Source: Methanosarcinales archaeon | GTDB lineage: Archaea > Halobacteriota > Syntropharchaeia > Alkanophagales > Methanospirareceae | NCBI GenBank assembly: GCA_030611585.1 | Contig: JAUWPM010000006.1 | Location: 1 to 43,704 of the forward strand | Direction of reading: 5' to 3' | DNA: 43,704 nucleotides | Shown: positions 1 through 10,996 of the stretch, piece after piece | Layout of the letters: the number at the start of each line of letters is the position of its first letter | How positions within the stretch are numbered: the stretch's first letter is position 1 | The notes under the pieces: model-generated | What the model was told of the DNA's origin: nothing | Seen by the model: only the letters and a program-made list of their open reading frames with translations | Database searches by the model: none | Translations under genes and position numbers: made by a program

Positions 1-596
<596 letters not shown>

Positions 597-693
597 AAAT
601 TTTTAAATCCAATCAGAGCTGAAAGATTGTCAGGTTATAGTTTGAGTTAGTTTTACATGTAAGCATGGTAAATAGATGGCTGGGATACATTCG

Positions 694-765
694 GGGCTCG
701 TAGATCAGTGGAAGATCGTCGCCTTTGCGAGGCGAAGGCCCTGGGTTCAAATCCCAGCGAGTCCA
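694..765 (+). tRNA. tRNA-Ala (anticodon TGC) in the 16S-23S spacer
   Basis: The acceptor arm GGGCTCG (694-700) pairs with CGAGTCC (758-764), with a G3:U70 wobble pair, the classic alanine identity element, and discriminator A765. The anticodon stem TCGCC/GGCGA flanks a loop with TGC at 726-728, and the T arm is CTGGGTTCAAATCCCAG. No CCA is encoded and there is no intron. tRNA-Ala in the 16S-23S spacer is the usual euryarchaeal arrangement. Confidence 0.97.
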
Positions 766-870
766 CTTCTGAGAACGGTAGACGATAAGCAGATGCACCT
801 AACAATGGTGTTGATTGTTAGGGAAGTACCGATGGTTTGGAGCCAACGCTCCTGCCAGATGACGTGATCA

Positions 871-911
871 TACGCACTTAACAACTCTGACATCCAATGG
901 GCTTAGTGAGA
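871..911 (+). promoter_or_regulatory. 5' arm of the 23S rRNA processing stem
   Basis: This arm (871-911) is complementary over nearly its whole length to 3850-3889 downstream of 23S; for example ACAACTCTGA (881-890) pairs with TCAGAGTTGT (3871-3880), and GCGCACTT-like sequence pairs at the base. Archaeal pre-23S is excised from such a long stem by the splicing endonuclease at a bulge-helix-bulge. The complementarity is seen directly. The exact cleavage site is not resolved. Confidence 0.8.
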
Positions 912-912
912 C

Positions 913-3849
<2,937 letters not shown>

Positions 3850-3889
3850 TCTCGCTGGGCCCAGATGAAATCAGAGTTGTAAAGTGCGC
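3850..3889 (+). promoter_or_regulatory. 3' arm of the 23S rRNA processing stem
   Basis: This segment is the reverse complement of 871-911 with few mismatches and bulges and closes the 23S precursor stem. It marks the 3' limit of the mature 23S. Confidence 0.8.
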
Positions 3890-3892
3890 TTT

Positions 3893-3992
3893 TAGCCAAT
3901 AGCCTAGTAGGGACTAGGGGTTAGGGAATAGGGATTAGATAGCAAGTACGGCACTGGATACCCTATTGGCTATTCCCTACTTCCCTATTGAG
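3893..3992. repeat. imperfect inverted repeat downstream of 23S, in the place of 5S
   Basis: The block AGCCAATAGCCTAGTAGGGA...TAGGGAATAGGG (about 3894-3935) is imperfectly complementary to CCCTATTGGCTATTCCCTAC...CCCTATTG (about 3961-3990), giving a long weak hairpin built of GGGAATAG-like units. It does not contain the conserved 5S rRNA core. It could be a transcription-related structure or a small repeat element; nothing here decides which. Confidence 0.55.
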
Positions 3993-4001
3993 ACTCTTTG
4001 C

Positions 4002-4073
4002 GCCAAGGTGGCGGAGTGGCTACGCGGTTGACTGCAGATCAGCTATACCCCGGTTCAAATCCGGGCCTTGGCT
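4002..4073 (+). tRNA. tRNA-Cys (anticodon GCA)
   Basis: The acceptor GCCAAGG (4002-4008) pairs with CCTTGGC (4066-4072). The discriminator is U73 (T4073), characteristic of tRNA-Cys. The anticodon loop reads CTGCAGA with GCA, and the T arm is CCCGGTTCAAATCCGGG. In many Euryarchaeota tRNA-Cys follows 5S at the end of the rRNA operon; here it follows 23S directly because 5S is absent. The 180 bases after it (4074-4250) show no gene, only a possible TATA-like ATATTTAT near 4241. Confidence 0.95.
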
Positions 4074-4276
4074 TCCTTGGCGTTTGGCTCTCTCTATTTA
4101 TGTGTTTCCTCTTTTATGTTTTGTTATATCTAACTACGCGCAATCATCGCTTTGAAACGGAAAATATCGGTTCGGGATACTTGGAATGGGAGACTACGCA
4201 AAGGTTTTATTAGGGGGATTACAATAATAAAGCAGTCTGATATTTATCGTGGTTGGCGACGGCGGAGTGGAAGAAG

Positions 4277-4543
4277 ATGGGAATAAAAGTTTACACAACG
4301 AAAATTTGCCCAAATTGTAAGAAAGTCAAGGAGTTCTTAACAGCGGAAGGCGAAGCGTATGAGGAAGTGGACATAACGACGGCGGAAGCGCTGACGGAGT
4401 TACGAATGCAAGGGGTTTTCACGCTTGTTACCCCGGTTGTTCAGGTGGGTTCGACTTTTCTAACTGATAGCGATCTGTTTAACGGCGATGAGTTGCGGAA
4501 AGATAGGATTAAAGAAGTGATAAGAGAAGAGGTGGAAGCATGA
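4277..4543 (+). CDS. glutaredoxin-like redox protein coupled to NrdD
   Basis: This 88-residue protein starts with a beta strand, then CPNCKKVKEFL with the redox motif C-P-N-C, and ends with a glutaredoxin-like TPVVQVG cis-proline region. These are thioredoxin-fold glutaredoxin/NrdH features. The ATG at 4277 is preferred over an in-frame upstream non-ATG codon at 4253 because it has GGAG about 9 bases upstream and gives the normal family start just before the first strand. Its stop overlaps the start of nrdD (ATGA at 4540), so the two are translationally coupled. It is probably the electron donor, or a disulphide-handling partner, for the reductase. The redox role is known for the family; the specific partnership is inferred from coupling. 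Confidence 0.88.
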   Translation: MGIKVYTTKICPNCKKVKEFLTAEGEAYEEVDITTAEALTELRMQGVFTLVTPVVQVGSTFLTDSDLFNGDELRKDRIKEVIREEVEA

Positions 4544-6831
4544 AAAAGGGCTTTATTGTGGATAACGGTACGGTGCAGACCTCGCTGGACGGCGTGAAGT
4601 TGCGATACCCAAAGGTGCGAACCAGCGACGGGCACATGCTGGAGTGGGATAAGGAAGCGATAGTAAAGCAGCTTTTGCGTGAAACGAAATTGAGCAAGGA
4701 GTTTTATGGTAGCTCGCCGATAGACGAGGACACGGCGCGGGAGATTGCGAAGGAAGCGGCGAAGCGGATAAGGGTAATGGGGATCTCGCAGCTTTCGGGC
4801 GCGTTAGTGCGGGAGATAGTGAACCAGATTTTGTTGGAGGAATATCACAATCAGGAGTGGCGGAACGTCTGCACGCGGGTGGGCACGCCGGTGTACGATG
4901 CGCATCTGATTGACATTGGCGAGGGGTTCGAGGCGCAGGAGAACGCGAATTTGCAGGATAATGCAGAGACGTCGCACAAGAAGAAGGCGGACAAGATTTG
5001 CAAGGAGCAGTATTTGCTGTTGTTACCGCCGAAGTTAGCGGATGCGCATCTCAGCGGCGATTTGCACATTCACGACCTCGAATATTTCGGTACGCGAGGT
5101 TTTTGCCAGGATTGGGACCTCCGGTACTTCTTCTATTACGGGTTGATGCCGGACGGTTCAGGGACAAAGGCGTCGGTCGCGGGACCGGCGAAGAAAGCAG
5201 AAGTGGCGATTCTGCACGCCGTGAAGATTTTGGGCAGTGCTCAGACCAACTTCGCAGGGGGGCAGGGCTTCTTCAATTTCCTTACGTTCATCGCGCCATA
5301 TTTAGAAGGACACTCGTACGAAGAGATCGAGCAACTGATGCAGATGTTCGTGTACGAGATGACGCAGATGCAGGTTGCTCGCGGCGGTCAGTTGGTATTC
5401 TCGTCAGTGCAGCTCACGCCGGGGATACCGAAGATCTGGAAGGACAAGCCGGCGGTTTACAGAGGCGAGGTGTGGAACGGCGAGAACGTGCCGCTTCGGA
5501 CCTACGGCGAGTTTGAGCGTGAGGTGCGGTTGGCGTTCAAGGCGTTGATGAACGTTATGCTGCAGGGCGATTACTGGGGTAAGCCTTTCAACTTCCCGAA
5601 GCCTGAGATCGCGATCGAGCCTGATTTCCTTAAAGAGGATGTGGCGTTTAATGAGAAGAATCCAGATTTGCCGACTTATGAAGAGCTTTATGATTCGGCG
5701 TTTGAACTGACGGCGAAGTACGGCACGCCGTATTTCGATAATAAGATACCTGAGTACCGGGGTGCGGGCGAAGGCGTTTCGTGCTATCAGTGCTGTGCGT
5801 ACAGTTTCAAGACGTCGCCGGACGATGCGGACTTCAAGGATAAGATGTATTTCAATAACGGCACGCACTTCACGATGGGGGGCTGGCAGGTAATAACGCT
5901 GAACTGCCCACGCGCGGCGTACCGAGCGGACGGCGATGACGACCGGCTGATTGCGGAACTGAAACGGCTGATGGAGAGTGCGGTGGAAGTGTTGAAGGTG
6001 AAGAAGCGGTGGATGAAGCAGATTATTGAAGCTGGGCGAATGCCGTTTGCCACGCAGCAACCGAAGGATCCACACACGGGCGAGAAAGGTTCGATGGCGG
6101 TTCATCTGGATGAGCTGGTGTATATTATCGGCGTGGTGGGTCTAAACGAGATGGTGCAGTACCATTACGGGAAGCAGATGCACGAGGACAAAGGCGCGTT
6201 ACGGCTTGCAGTACGCGCAATGACGGAGATGGAGTTGTACACGAAAGAGCTGTCGGAACGCGAAGGCATGGAGATCAGCTTCTCACGGACGCCTGCGGAG
6301 ACCGTTGCACAGCGATTCGCAGTGGCGGACCTACTGAACAAGGAATTTAGAGATAAGGTGCTGAGCGTAGTGAAAGGCGATGCTGAGCGTGCGCTTGCTC
6401 TTATACACGAGACACGGGACTTGCCGATCTACTATACGAATGGTACGCACGTACCTCCGAATGCGGCGGTCACGCTTGCCGAACGGATAAATATCGAGCA
6501 TATCTTCTTCCCGATCGTTGACGGCGGGGACATCATGCACATATTTTTGGGTGAGGGGTATCCCGATCCGCGCGGTGTAAAGAGTCTTGCACTTAAAATA
6601 GCGGAGAATACGCAAACGGGCTATTACGCATTTACAAAGGATATGACTGTCTGCACGGATTGCGCGCACGTAACGATGGGGTTGAGGGAGGAGTGCGAGA
6701 AGTGCGGGTCTACGAATCTTGATTACATTTCCAGGATAACGGGGTATTTGCAGGCGGTGAGCGGCTGGAACGAGGGTAAGAAGCAGGAGTTAATGGATCG
6801 GATGCGGTACGGTGGGAATGAGGTGAGGTGA
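4540..6831 (+). CDS. nrdD: anaerobic ribonucleoside-triphosphate reductase
   Basis: This 763-residue class III ribonucleotide reductase makes deoxynucleotides without oxygen using a glycyl radical. An N-terminal ATP-cone-like region (about residues 20-110, starting VRTSDGHMLEWDKEAIV) is the expected allosteric domain. The barrel contains the cysteine-rich GVSCYQCCAYSF segment. Near the C-terminus are two CxxC pairs (CTDC and CEKC) that bind zinc in the family, followed by RITGYL, where the glycine is the radical site. It starts at ATG 4540, overlapping the stop of the glutaredoxin-like gene. The activating radical-SAM enzyme NrdG is not next to it or elsewhere in the window, so it must be encoded elsewhere. 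Length is normal for archaeal NrdD. Confidence 0.96.
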   Translation: MKKGFIVDNGTVQTSLDGVKLRYPKVRTSDGHMLEWDKEAIVKQLLRETKLSKEFYGSSPIDEDTAREIAKEAAKRIRVMGISQLSGALVREIVNQILLEEYHNQEWRNVCTRVGTPVYDAHLIDIGEGFEAQENANLQDNAETSHKKKADKICKEQYLLLLPPKLADAHLSGDLHIHDLEYFGTRGFCQDWDLRYFFYYGLMPDGSGTKASVAGPAKKAEVAILHAVKILGSAQTNFAGGQGFFNFLTFIAPYLEGHSYEEIEQLMQMFVYEMTQMQVARGGQLVFSSVQLTPGIPKIWKDKPAVYRGEVWNGENVPLRTYGEFEREVRLAFKALMNVMLQGDYWGKPFNFPKPEIAIEPDFLKEDVAFNEKNPDLPTYEELYDSAFELTAKYGTPYFDNKIPEYRGAGEGVSCYQCCAYSFKTSPDDADFKDKMYFNNGTHFTMGGWQVITLNCPRAAYRADGDDDRLIAELKRLMESAVEVLKVKKRWMKQIIEAGRMPFATQQPKDPHTGEKGSMAVHLDELVYIIGVVGLNEMVQYHYGKQMHEDKGALRLAVRAMTEMELYTKELSEREGMEISFSRTPAETVAQRFAVADLLNKEFRDKVLSVVKGDAERALALIHETRDLPIYYTNGTHVPPNAAVTLAERINIEHIFFPIVDGGDIMHIFLGEGYPDPRGVKSLALKIAENTQTGYYAFTKDMTVCTDCAHVTMGLREECEKCGSTNLDYISRITGYLQAVSGWNEGKKQELMDRMRYGGNEVR

Positions 6832-6832
6832 A

Positions 6833-6973
6833 GAAAACCCAAAATCTAAGAATCCGATAGCACAGAAGAATGAATTGCTATGTAAACTCATAGCACACAA
6901 CATCGTGGTGTTGATCCATGAGATGCACGGGTTGGGGATTAACCCTGACTTTTCTACTTGTTCTTGTAATTAG
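6833..6973 (+). pseudogene. C-terminal remnant of a DDE transposase
   Basis: Immediately after the nrdD stop a frame without a start codon reads a transposase-like tail ending at TAG 6971-6973, including KNELLCKLIAHNIVVLIHEM and then HGLGINPDF. This resembles the last helix of IS4/IS1634-type transposases, where a CKxLxHNIxVLIQEMxELGI pattern is common. Nothing upstream of it is transposase-like, so only about 45 codons remain. The family assignment is by memory of the motif and was not searched. Confidence 0.6.
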
Positions 6974-7020
6974 TTAAATGGCGAAAATAGATGGTTAGGG
7001 CTGCTTACACAGGCGTTGGC

Positions 7021-7686
7021 TCATGGGAGGGATAATTCAACTTCCCTTATCCTTTCGTTCTCCAGAGTCTTCTTTTTAATAATTTCTGACATCCTTTGAG
7101 GTTTGACGATTTTTATTTTTAAATCGTTTTCCAAGGAGTTTTCCAACTCTAAAAAATCTCTATCCATACTAACCAAAAAATTGATTTTGCCCTTGTTCGA
7201 TTTTATAGCCGTTGTTAATAAAATAGAATCGTGTGTTCTTAATCCATATTTTGAAATGAAGTGGGGGTAATATTGGCGATCTAATAAAACATCAACTAAA
7301 TTATCGAGTTTGTCTGACAAAAAATCAATTGCGTTTATAGCATCGTCTTCAAATTCTCTTGATTCGTTTTTATCCAATAAAAAGTCCTTTCTATATTTTG
7401 GCCAATAAATTGTAGCAATTCCGTGGAAGTCCATCTTTTTAGAGATATAGAAATCATTTATGATCGTAACCATTTCTGATAAAACTAAATCTGATATAAA
7501 AAAATTAAACCCCTTTATTCTGTTATTTGTTATACATTCAATAAAATCATATGATTGTTTTAAATTACGATATTTTTCTAATATCACTTTTTTGTGCTTT
7601 TCTTTTTTATATTTTATACGTTGCTTAATTAAGTACCAATGAACCAAAACATTAGAATCTATGAAGACATTTTGAATTTCATTCAT
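7021..7686 (-). CDS. PIN-domain protein, VapC-like putative RNase toxin
   Basis: This 221-residue protein shows PIN-fold acidic motifs: FIDSNVL near the N-terminus, a middle acidic helix with FEDDAINAIDFL, GLRTHDSILLTTAI, and VSMDRDF near the end. PIN proteins are Mg-dependent RNases, often toxins. It is longer than typical VapC (about 130 residues) because of a lysine-rich insertion after the first strand. The ATG at 7686 is chosen because it overlaps the stop of the upstream small gene as ATGA; an in-frame start five codons earlier would give a longer overlap. AT-rich composition differs from nrdD and suggests acquired DNA. Confidence 0.8.
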   Translation of the reverse strand: MNEIQNVFIDSNVLVHWYLIKQRIKYKKEKHKKVILEKYRNLKQSYDFIECITNNRIKGFNFFISDLVLSEMVTIINDFYISKKMDFHGIATIYWPKYRKDFLLDKNESREFEDDAINAIDFLSDKLDNLVDVLLDRQYYPHFISKYGLRTHDSILLTTAIKSNKGKINFLVSMDRDFLELENSLENDLKIKIVKPQRMSEIIKKKTLENERIREVELSLP

Positions 7687-7910
7687 TCTAATAAATCCCA
7701 AATTGATTTCTTCTTCTTTTTAGATGTTTTTGGGGGGTGCCAAAGTCCGACTATCTCGTAAGTTCCGTCTGAACGAACTTTCGCCTTATAGTATCTTCTG
7801 GTTATAGGATTGTAAATCCTTTTATATCTTACCATCTTTTCCTTGTCTATATCTTTTACTTCGCCCCCATCCTTAAAACCATTTTCGGTATTTTCCGCTT
7901 CCTCACACAT
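7683..7910 (-). CDS. small basic protein, possible antitoxin of the PIN protein
   Basis: This short charged protein has an acidic N-terminus (EEAENTENGFKDGGEVKDID), a central basic strand-like stretch (RYKRIYNPITRRYYKAKVRS) and a KKKKK tail. I do not recognise the family. The ATG at 7910 is preferred because GGTGAT, a match to the anti-SD, lies just upstream; upstream in-frame starts at 7916 and 7919 fall inside that site. Its stop overlaps the PIN gene start, so the two are translationally coupled, which fits a toxin-antitoxin pair. That role is inferred. Confidence 0.65.
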   Translation of the reverse strand: MCEEAENTENGFKDGGEVKDIDKEKMVRYKRIYNPITRRYYKAKVRSDGTYEIVGLWHPPKTSKKKKKSIWDLLE

Positions 7911-8030
7911 TCTCATCACCCCAAATCTTTTATTAGTATTTTAGTTAAGATTTGTTATGTAAAAAGCTTGCAATTGTTACCCACACCCAATATTATCCAA
8001 ATCGCTAATATGTGTTAGCTTTAGCGTTTT

Positions 8031-8063
8031 TGCACTTTTAATCATGTGTCTGCACTTTTAATC
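8031..8063. repeat. two direct 13-base repeats, 20-base period
   Basis: TGCACTTTTAATC occurs at 8031-8043 and again at 8051-8063, exactly two helical turns apart. The pair lies in a gene-free stretch (7920-8201) upstream of the PIN operon. It may be a dimeric regulator site or a remnant repeat. No more copies follow, so it is not a CRISPR. Confidence 0.5.
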
Positions 8064-8201
8064 GGGTGAAAGCGGTATTAAAAATGCAAAGCCGCCGGAG
8101 GACGTAAAAAGAAATCTTTTCGCAAAGGGTGTAGATAAGGAGTCAGATAAAGCTTCGGTCGAGAGGCATGCGCCCTTGATAATGACCGCTTAATGAGAAT
8201 T

Positions 8202-8490
8202 TTAAATACCGTCATATGGGAGTATCTCGAACGGCGGTGGCGGCATATACTCCACTTTCTCTGTGTACTCCGGGATGCGCCGATATTCCGTCAAAACCTG
8301 AAGTAACTAAAACTTCGTAGGGAACATATAACCCATAACCGCCCTACAAAGTCGGATCGTGACTTTTAACGGAAGGATAACACCAAAAGGCTTAGCTTCT
8401 GCATAAATTCCGGTAGCGACTTAAACGAATATCCCTCACTTTTCGTAAGATTCTTTATCACACCATCGTCAAAGCGTATTTCTATTCTAT
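8202..8490 (-). pseudogene. decayed gene of unknown family
   Basis: Read on the minus strand from 8490 downwards, one frame gives a protein-like stretch with IEIRFDDGVIKNLTKSEGYS and KSLPEFMQ and then stops at 8366-8368. After one or two frame changes, another gives YRRIPEYTEKVEYMPPPPFE and stops at 8202-8204. No start codon or continuous frame is left. This looks like a gene broken by frameshifts. I do not recognise the family. The segment joins the downstream end of the envelope cluster directly. Confidence 0.4.
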
Positions 8491-9084
8491 TTATAAAAGC
8501 CTTTTCTGGTACAGCCATGCGACGACTCCCAGTGCCGCGGCAACCACTGCTATTGCAAATGCTTGCGTGAAACCCATGGAGATGGGAATGGTAAGTTGCA
8601 TGCCTTCCACTCCTGTACTGAACGAGCTGCTACCAATGAGGTAGGGCAATTGTAACCGGAATGGAAGCCCTACCAGTTCTGGGAGCTGATTCACGAGCAC
8701 AACGAAAATGAGTAACCCCGCAACAAACGCTACGACAAGCCATAACAGCTTCCGTGCACTGAAACGCACAAATAGCTCTGCAATCGCAGCATGACGATTC
8801 GAAACAGACAGCACCGAGCCTGTGAGCAGAAGCACGCCGAGATACACCACGCCGAGCTTAAGACCGAGGACGACCCACCAGAAGAGTGGCGAACTCATCG
8901 TCTCACCAAAAACGCTTACGTATACGCCAAACGGCGAAAACGCCATGACGACCGCTCCCGTGCCGAGCATGAATCCCCACCACGTGCCCAGAAATGGCAA
9001 CGCAATTATGAGCATACCCGCAAAGATGCCGGGCCAGTTCACCCTGCCGTACCACGCGTTCGACTCCGCAACCACTTCAGACAT
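8491..9084 (-). CDS. multi-pass membrane protein, unknown function
   Basis: This 197-residue protein has about five hydrophobic segments: residues ~18-45, 58-85, 108-130, 140-160 and a C-terminal one ending in WLYQKRLL. The ATG at 9084 overlaps the stop of the preceding gene by one base and has GGAGGTG about 6-8 bases upstream, so it is preferred to a TTG one codon earlier. It is the last gene of a three-gene minus-strand cluster with a membrane-anchored and a secreted protein. The family was not recognised; a membrane anchor or assembly role for its partners is only inferred. Confidence 0.75.
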   Translation of the reverse strand: MSEVVAESNAWYGRVNWPGIFAGMLIIALPFLGTWWGFMLGTGAVVMAFSPFGVYVSVFGETMSSPLFWWVVLGLKLGVVYLGVLLLTGSVLSVSNRHAAIAELFVRFSARKLLWLVVAFVAGLLIFVVLVNQLPELVGLPFRLQLPYLIGSSSFSTGVEGMQLTIPISMGFTQAFAIAVVAAALGVVAWLYQKRLL

Positions 9085-9590
9085 CAACCAGCACCTCCCA
9101 GCCCTGATTCTTCCATCTTCAGCTCTATCCCGCTGATGTCTAACGTCATCTTCATGTTGCGAAATGTCGGTGTTCTCCCTGCTGGCAACATTTGCACCTC
9201 GGGAAGCGCACCTTCCAATGTTAAACTTGCTGAACCCTTCGCCGGGATCTCTACCTCATTCGGCAAGCTTACGGTACAGCTATTATCGCCCATGACGACG
9301 TCTGCCGACAGCTCTTTTACCGTTACTGGCACATTCAATGGCGAATGAAGCACCGCTTCGAGAACAAGCTTGGTACCATCGTCAGAAACACGAGAATTAG
9401 TAACTTCTAATAGGTCTTTCCCCATATCACTCTCACCAGGCACGAGTCTTTCCAGCACTTCTGTGGGGTTATCTCCAATGAGTGTGGCTTGCACGTTCCA
9501 ACCATGCGTCGCAAACGCTGCTACAACGCATACTACGAGTAAAACCGTTGGAATCGCAGAGATAACAGCTCTTAAGGTTTTTTCATTCAT
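9084..9590 (-). CDS. membrane-anchored extracytoplasmic protein, LEA14-like fold suspected
   Basis: This 168-residue protein has one N-terminal hydrophobic segment (about residues 8-28) and then a beta-rich exterior domain with alternating short strands and phrases like LHSPLNVPVTVKELSADVV. That pattern resembles LEA14/WHy-type domains, in which one strand follows a conserved NP or SPLNVPV turn. It starts at ATG 9590 with little Shine-Dalgarno sequence and overlaps the next gene (8491-9084) by one base. The domain call is tentative. Confidence 0.65.
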   Translation of the reverse strand: MNEKTLRAVISAIPTVLLVVCVVAAFATHGWNVQATLIGDNPTEVLERLVPGESDMGKDLLEVTNSRVSDDGTKLVLEAVLHSPLNVPVTVKELSADVVMGDNSCTVSLPNEVEIPAKGSASLTLEGALPEVQMLPAGRTPTFRNMKMTLDISGIELKMEESGLGGAG

Positions 9591-9623
9591 AGTTCAAGTT
9601 TGATTGTGCTATTAATCAAAATA

Positions 9624-10109
9624 TCACATAAAGAAACCCGCTATTTTCAACGCTGCTTTCATCACACCAACCTTTATTTTGTTCCCCAGTCCTACGCCCT
9701 CGTATGTTATTGTCCCGCTGTTTAACGCATCCTGGAATGCCGAAACAGGGTCGCCGGAATTCATTATAGTGCGAACGGTGTTTTCGGTAGTATTTGCCTT
9801 AATCGTTGGGTCTGAGATTTCGCCTTTTTCAAACCCGATAACTTTTGCATCTTTATCAGTCGTAATTCCAATGGTGAGCACGGTCCCATCGTTAAGAGAA
9901 ATTTCAGCGTGTACCCTCTCCTCGCCGATAAGACTCGTTACAAACGGTATATCCTCAACGTTTTGATTGTAAACATCCACCAGTGGTTCTATTTCTTCGA
10001 ATAGATCAGATCCTCCGTTTGTTCCAATCGCAGATGGAACTATCCCTGCAAAGGCCGCAATCACTAAAACAGCAGTAAAGAATATAGATGCGAATTTCAT
10101 TTTTTTCAT
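9624..10109 (-). CDS. secreted protein with signal peptide
   Basis: This 161-residue protein starts MKKMKFASIFFTAVLVIAAF, a clear signal peptide or anchor, and then has a domain with NTTENTVRTIMNSGDPVSAF and a C-terminal GLGNKIKVGVMKAALKIAG. The last part recalls SCP2-like domains, where substrate-binding proteins end in an amphipathic helix. The start is decided by AGGAGGTG at 10117-10124, six bases before ATG 10109; the GTG at 10118 lies inside that site. It leads the minus-strand envelope cluster and is divergent from the NERD gene. Function is unknown. Confidence 0.75.
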   Translation of the reverse strand: MKKMKFASIFFTAVLVIAAFAGIVPSAIGTNGGSDLFEEIEPLVDVYNQNVEDIPFVTSLIGEERVHAEISLNDGTVLTIGITTDKDAKVIGFEKGEISDPTIKANTTENTVRTIMNSGDPVSAFQDALNSGTITYEGVGLGNKIKVGVMKAALKIAGFFM

Positions 10110-10233
10110 GGCTTTCACCTCCTCAGTTTACGTTATCTCTTCTTCTTTACCCTATTTAAACCTTTTGTTTCTATGTTCTTTCCTCACGAAAACTTCTTAA
10201 ATATTCGTAATAGAATGGTATAAATGGATAATT

Positions 10234-10989
10234 ATGAAAATCCTAAAAGAAGCCAAATATGAATATTTAAGAGACAGAGCAAGACGTAATAGAAATTATG
10301 CTTTAATATCGTCTTTGCCTATCTTCATCTTCATTCTCTTCATTATGTATGCTCTTTTCTTTAATCAAGATTTTTTCTTTGTATTGGGTTTTTGGTGGCT
10401 TGTAGTTCTGTATATTTTGGTCCCATCTCACTTTCTAAGGAAATATTCGAACTACAAAAAGGGTATACGAGGTGAGAAAGAAGTAACAGAGGCTCTACAA
10501 AAGCTACCTGATTCTTATTATCTACTTGACGATGTCGTATTATATCATAAAGTAGGCAATATAGACCACATCCTCCTCGGACCAAATGGAATCTTTGTCA
10601 TCGAAACGAAGAACTATAAAGGGGAGATAAGTTGCTATGAAGATACATGGCGACGGTATATGTGGCAGTGCAGAGGAAAATGGAATTATGTTAAAGTAAG
10701 TTATCCTATTTCAAGCATCAGCAAACAGGCTAAAAGGAATGCGGTGATAGTGAGGAGATTTTTAGAAGAAAATGATCACAGTGGTCTTTTTAAAAATATA
10801 TGGGTGAATGCTCTTGTGGTATTTGCCAATCCGCACATAGAATTAGCGCTACATAAGTTAACACTACCAGTTTTACGCCTGTTTGAATTGTCGGATTTTA
10901 TTGAAAGGGTAAAAACAGATAAATCGTTGTCCGATAGAGATTTAAAGACGTTGGGGGAGATCATTTTAAAAAACGCTGTGAAAGAATGA
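10234..10989 (+). CDS. membrane-anchored NERD-domain (nuclease-related) protein
   Basis: This 251-residue protein has two hydrophobic segments (about 24-45 and 48-66) followed by a NERD domain (about 78-190). Motifs visible are GIRGEKEV, then GNIDHILLGPNGIFVIETKN, the D...E-x-K arrangement of PD-(D/E)xK nuclease folds. NERD domains occur in DNA-processing and stress proteins, but substrates are mostly unknown. ATG 10234 is the first in-frame start. The AT-rich composition contrasts with the GC-richer aconitase-family gene next to it, with which it is convergent. Confidence 0.85.
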   Translation: MKILKEAKYEYLRDRARRNRNYALISSLPIFIFILFIMYALFFNQDFFFVLGFWWLVVLYILVPSHFLRKYSNYKKGIRGEKEVTEALQKLPDSYYLLDDVVLYHKVGNIDHILLGPNGIFVIETKNYKGEISCYEDTWRRYMWQCRGKWNYVKVSYPISSISKQAKRNAVIVRRFLEENDHSGLFKNIWVNALVVFANPHIELALHKLTLPVLRLFELSDFIERVKTDKSLSDRDLKTLGEIILKNAVKE

Positions 10990-10996
10990 CGTATCT

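Noticed and set aside
3890-4000. 5S rRNA between 23S and tRNA-Cys
   Set aside because: No conserved 5S core sequence; the interval is a simple GGGAATAG-type inverted repeat.
5404-6105. 233-codon minus-strand frame opposite nrdD
   Set aside because: It is the mirror of a GC-biased, strongly conserved coding region; composition is Arg/His-rich and has no start signal.
8031-8063. short CRISPR-like array
   Set aside because: Only two 13-base repeats with a 7-base gap are present; there is no array and no cas gene in the window.
10110-10118. GTG 10118 as start of the secreted protein
   Set aside because: It falls inside the AGGAGGTG Shine-Dalgarno for ATG 10109.
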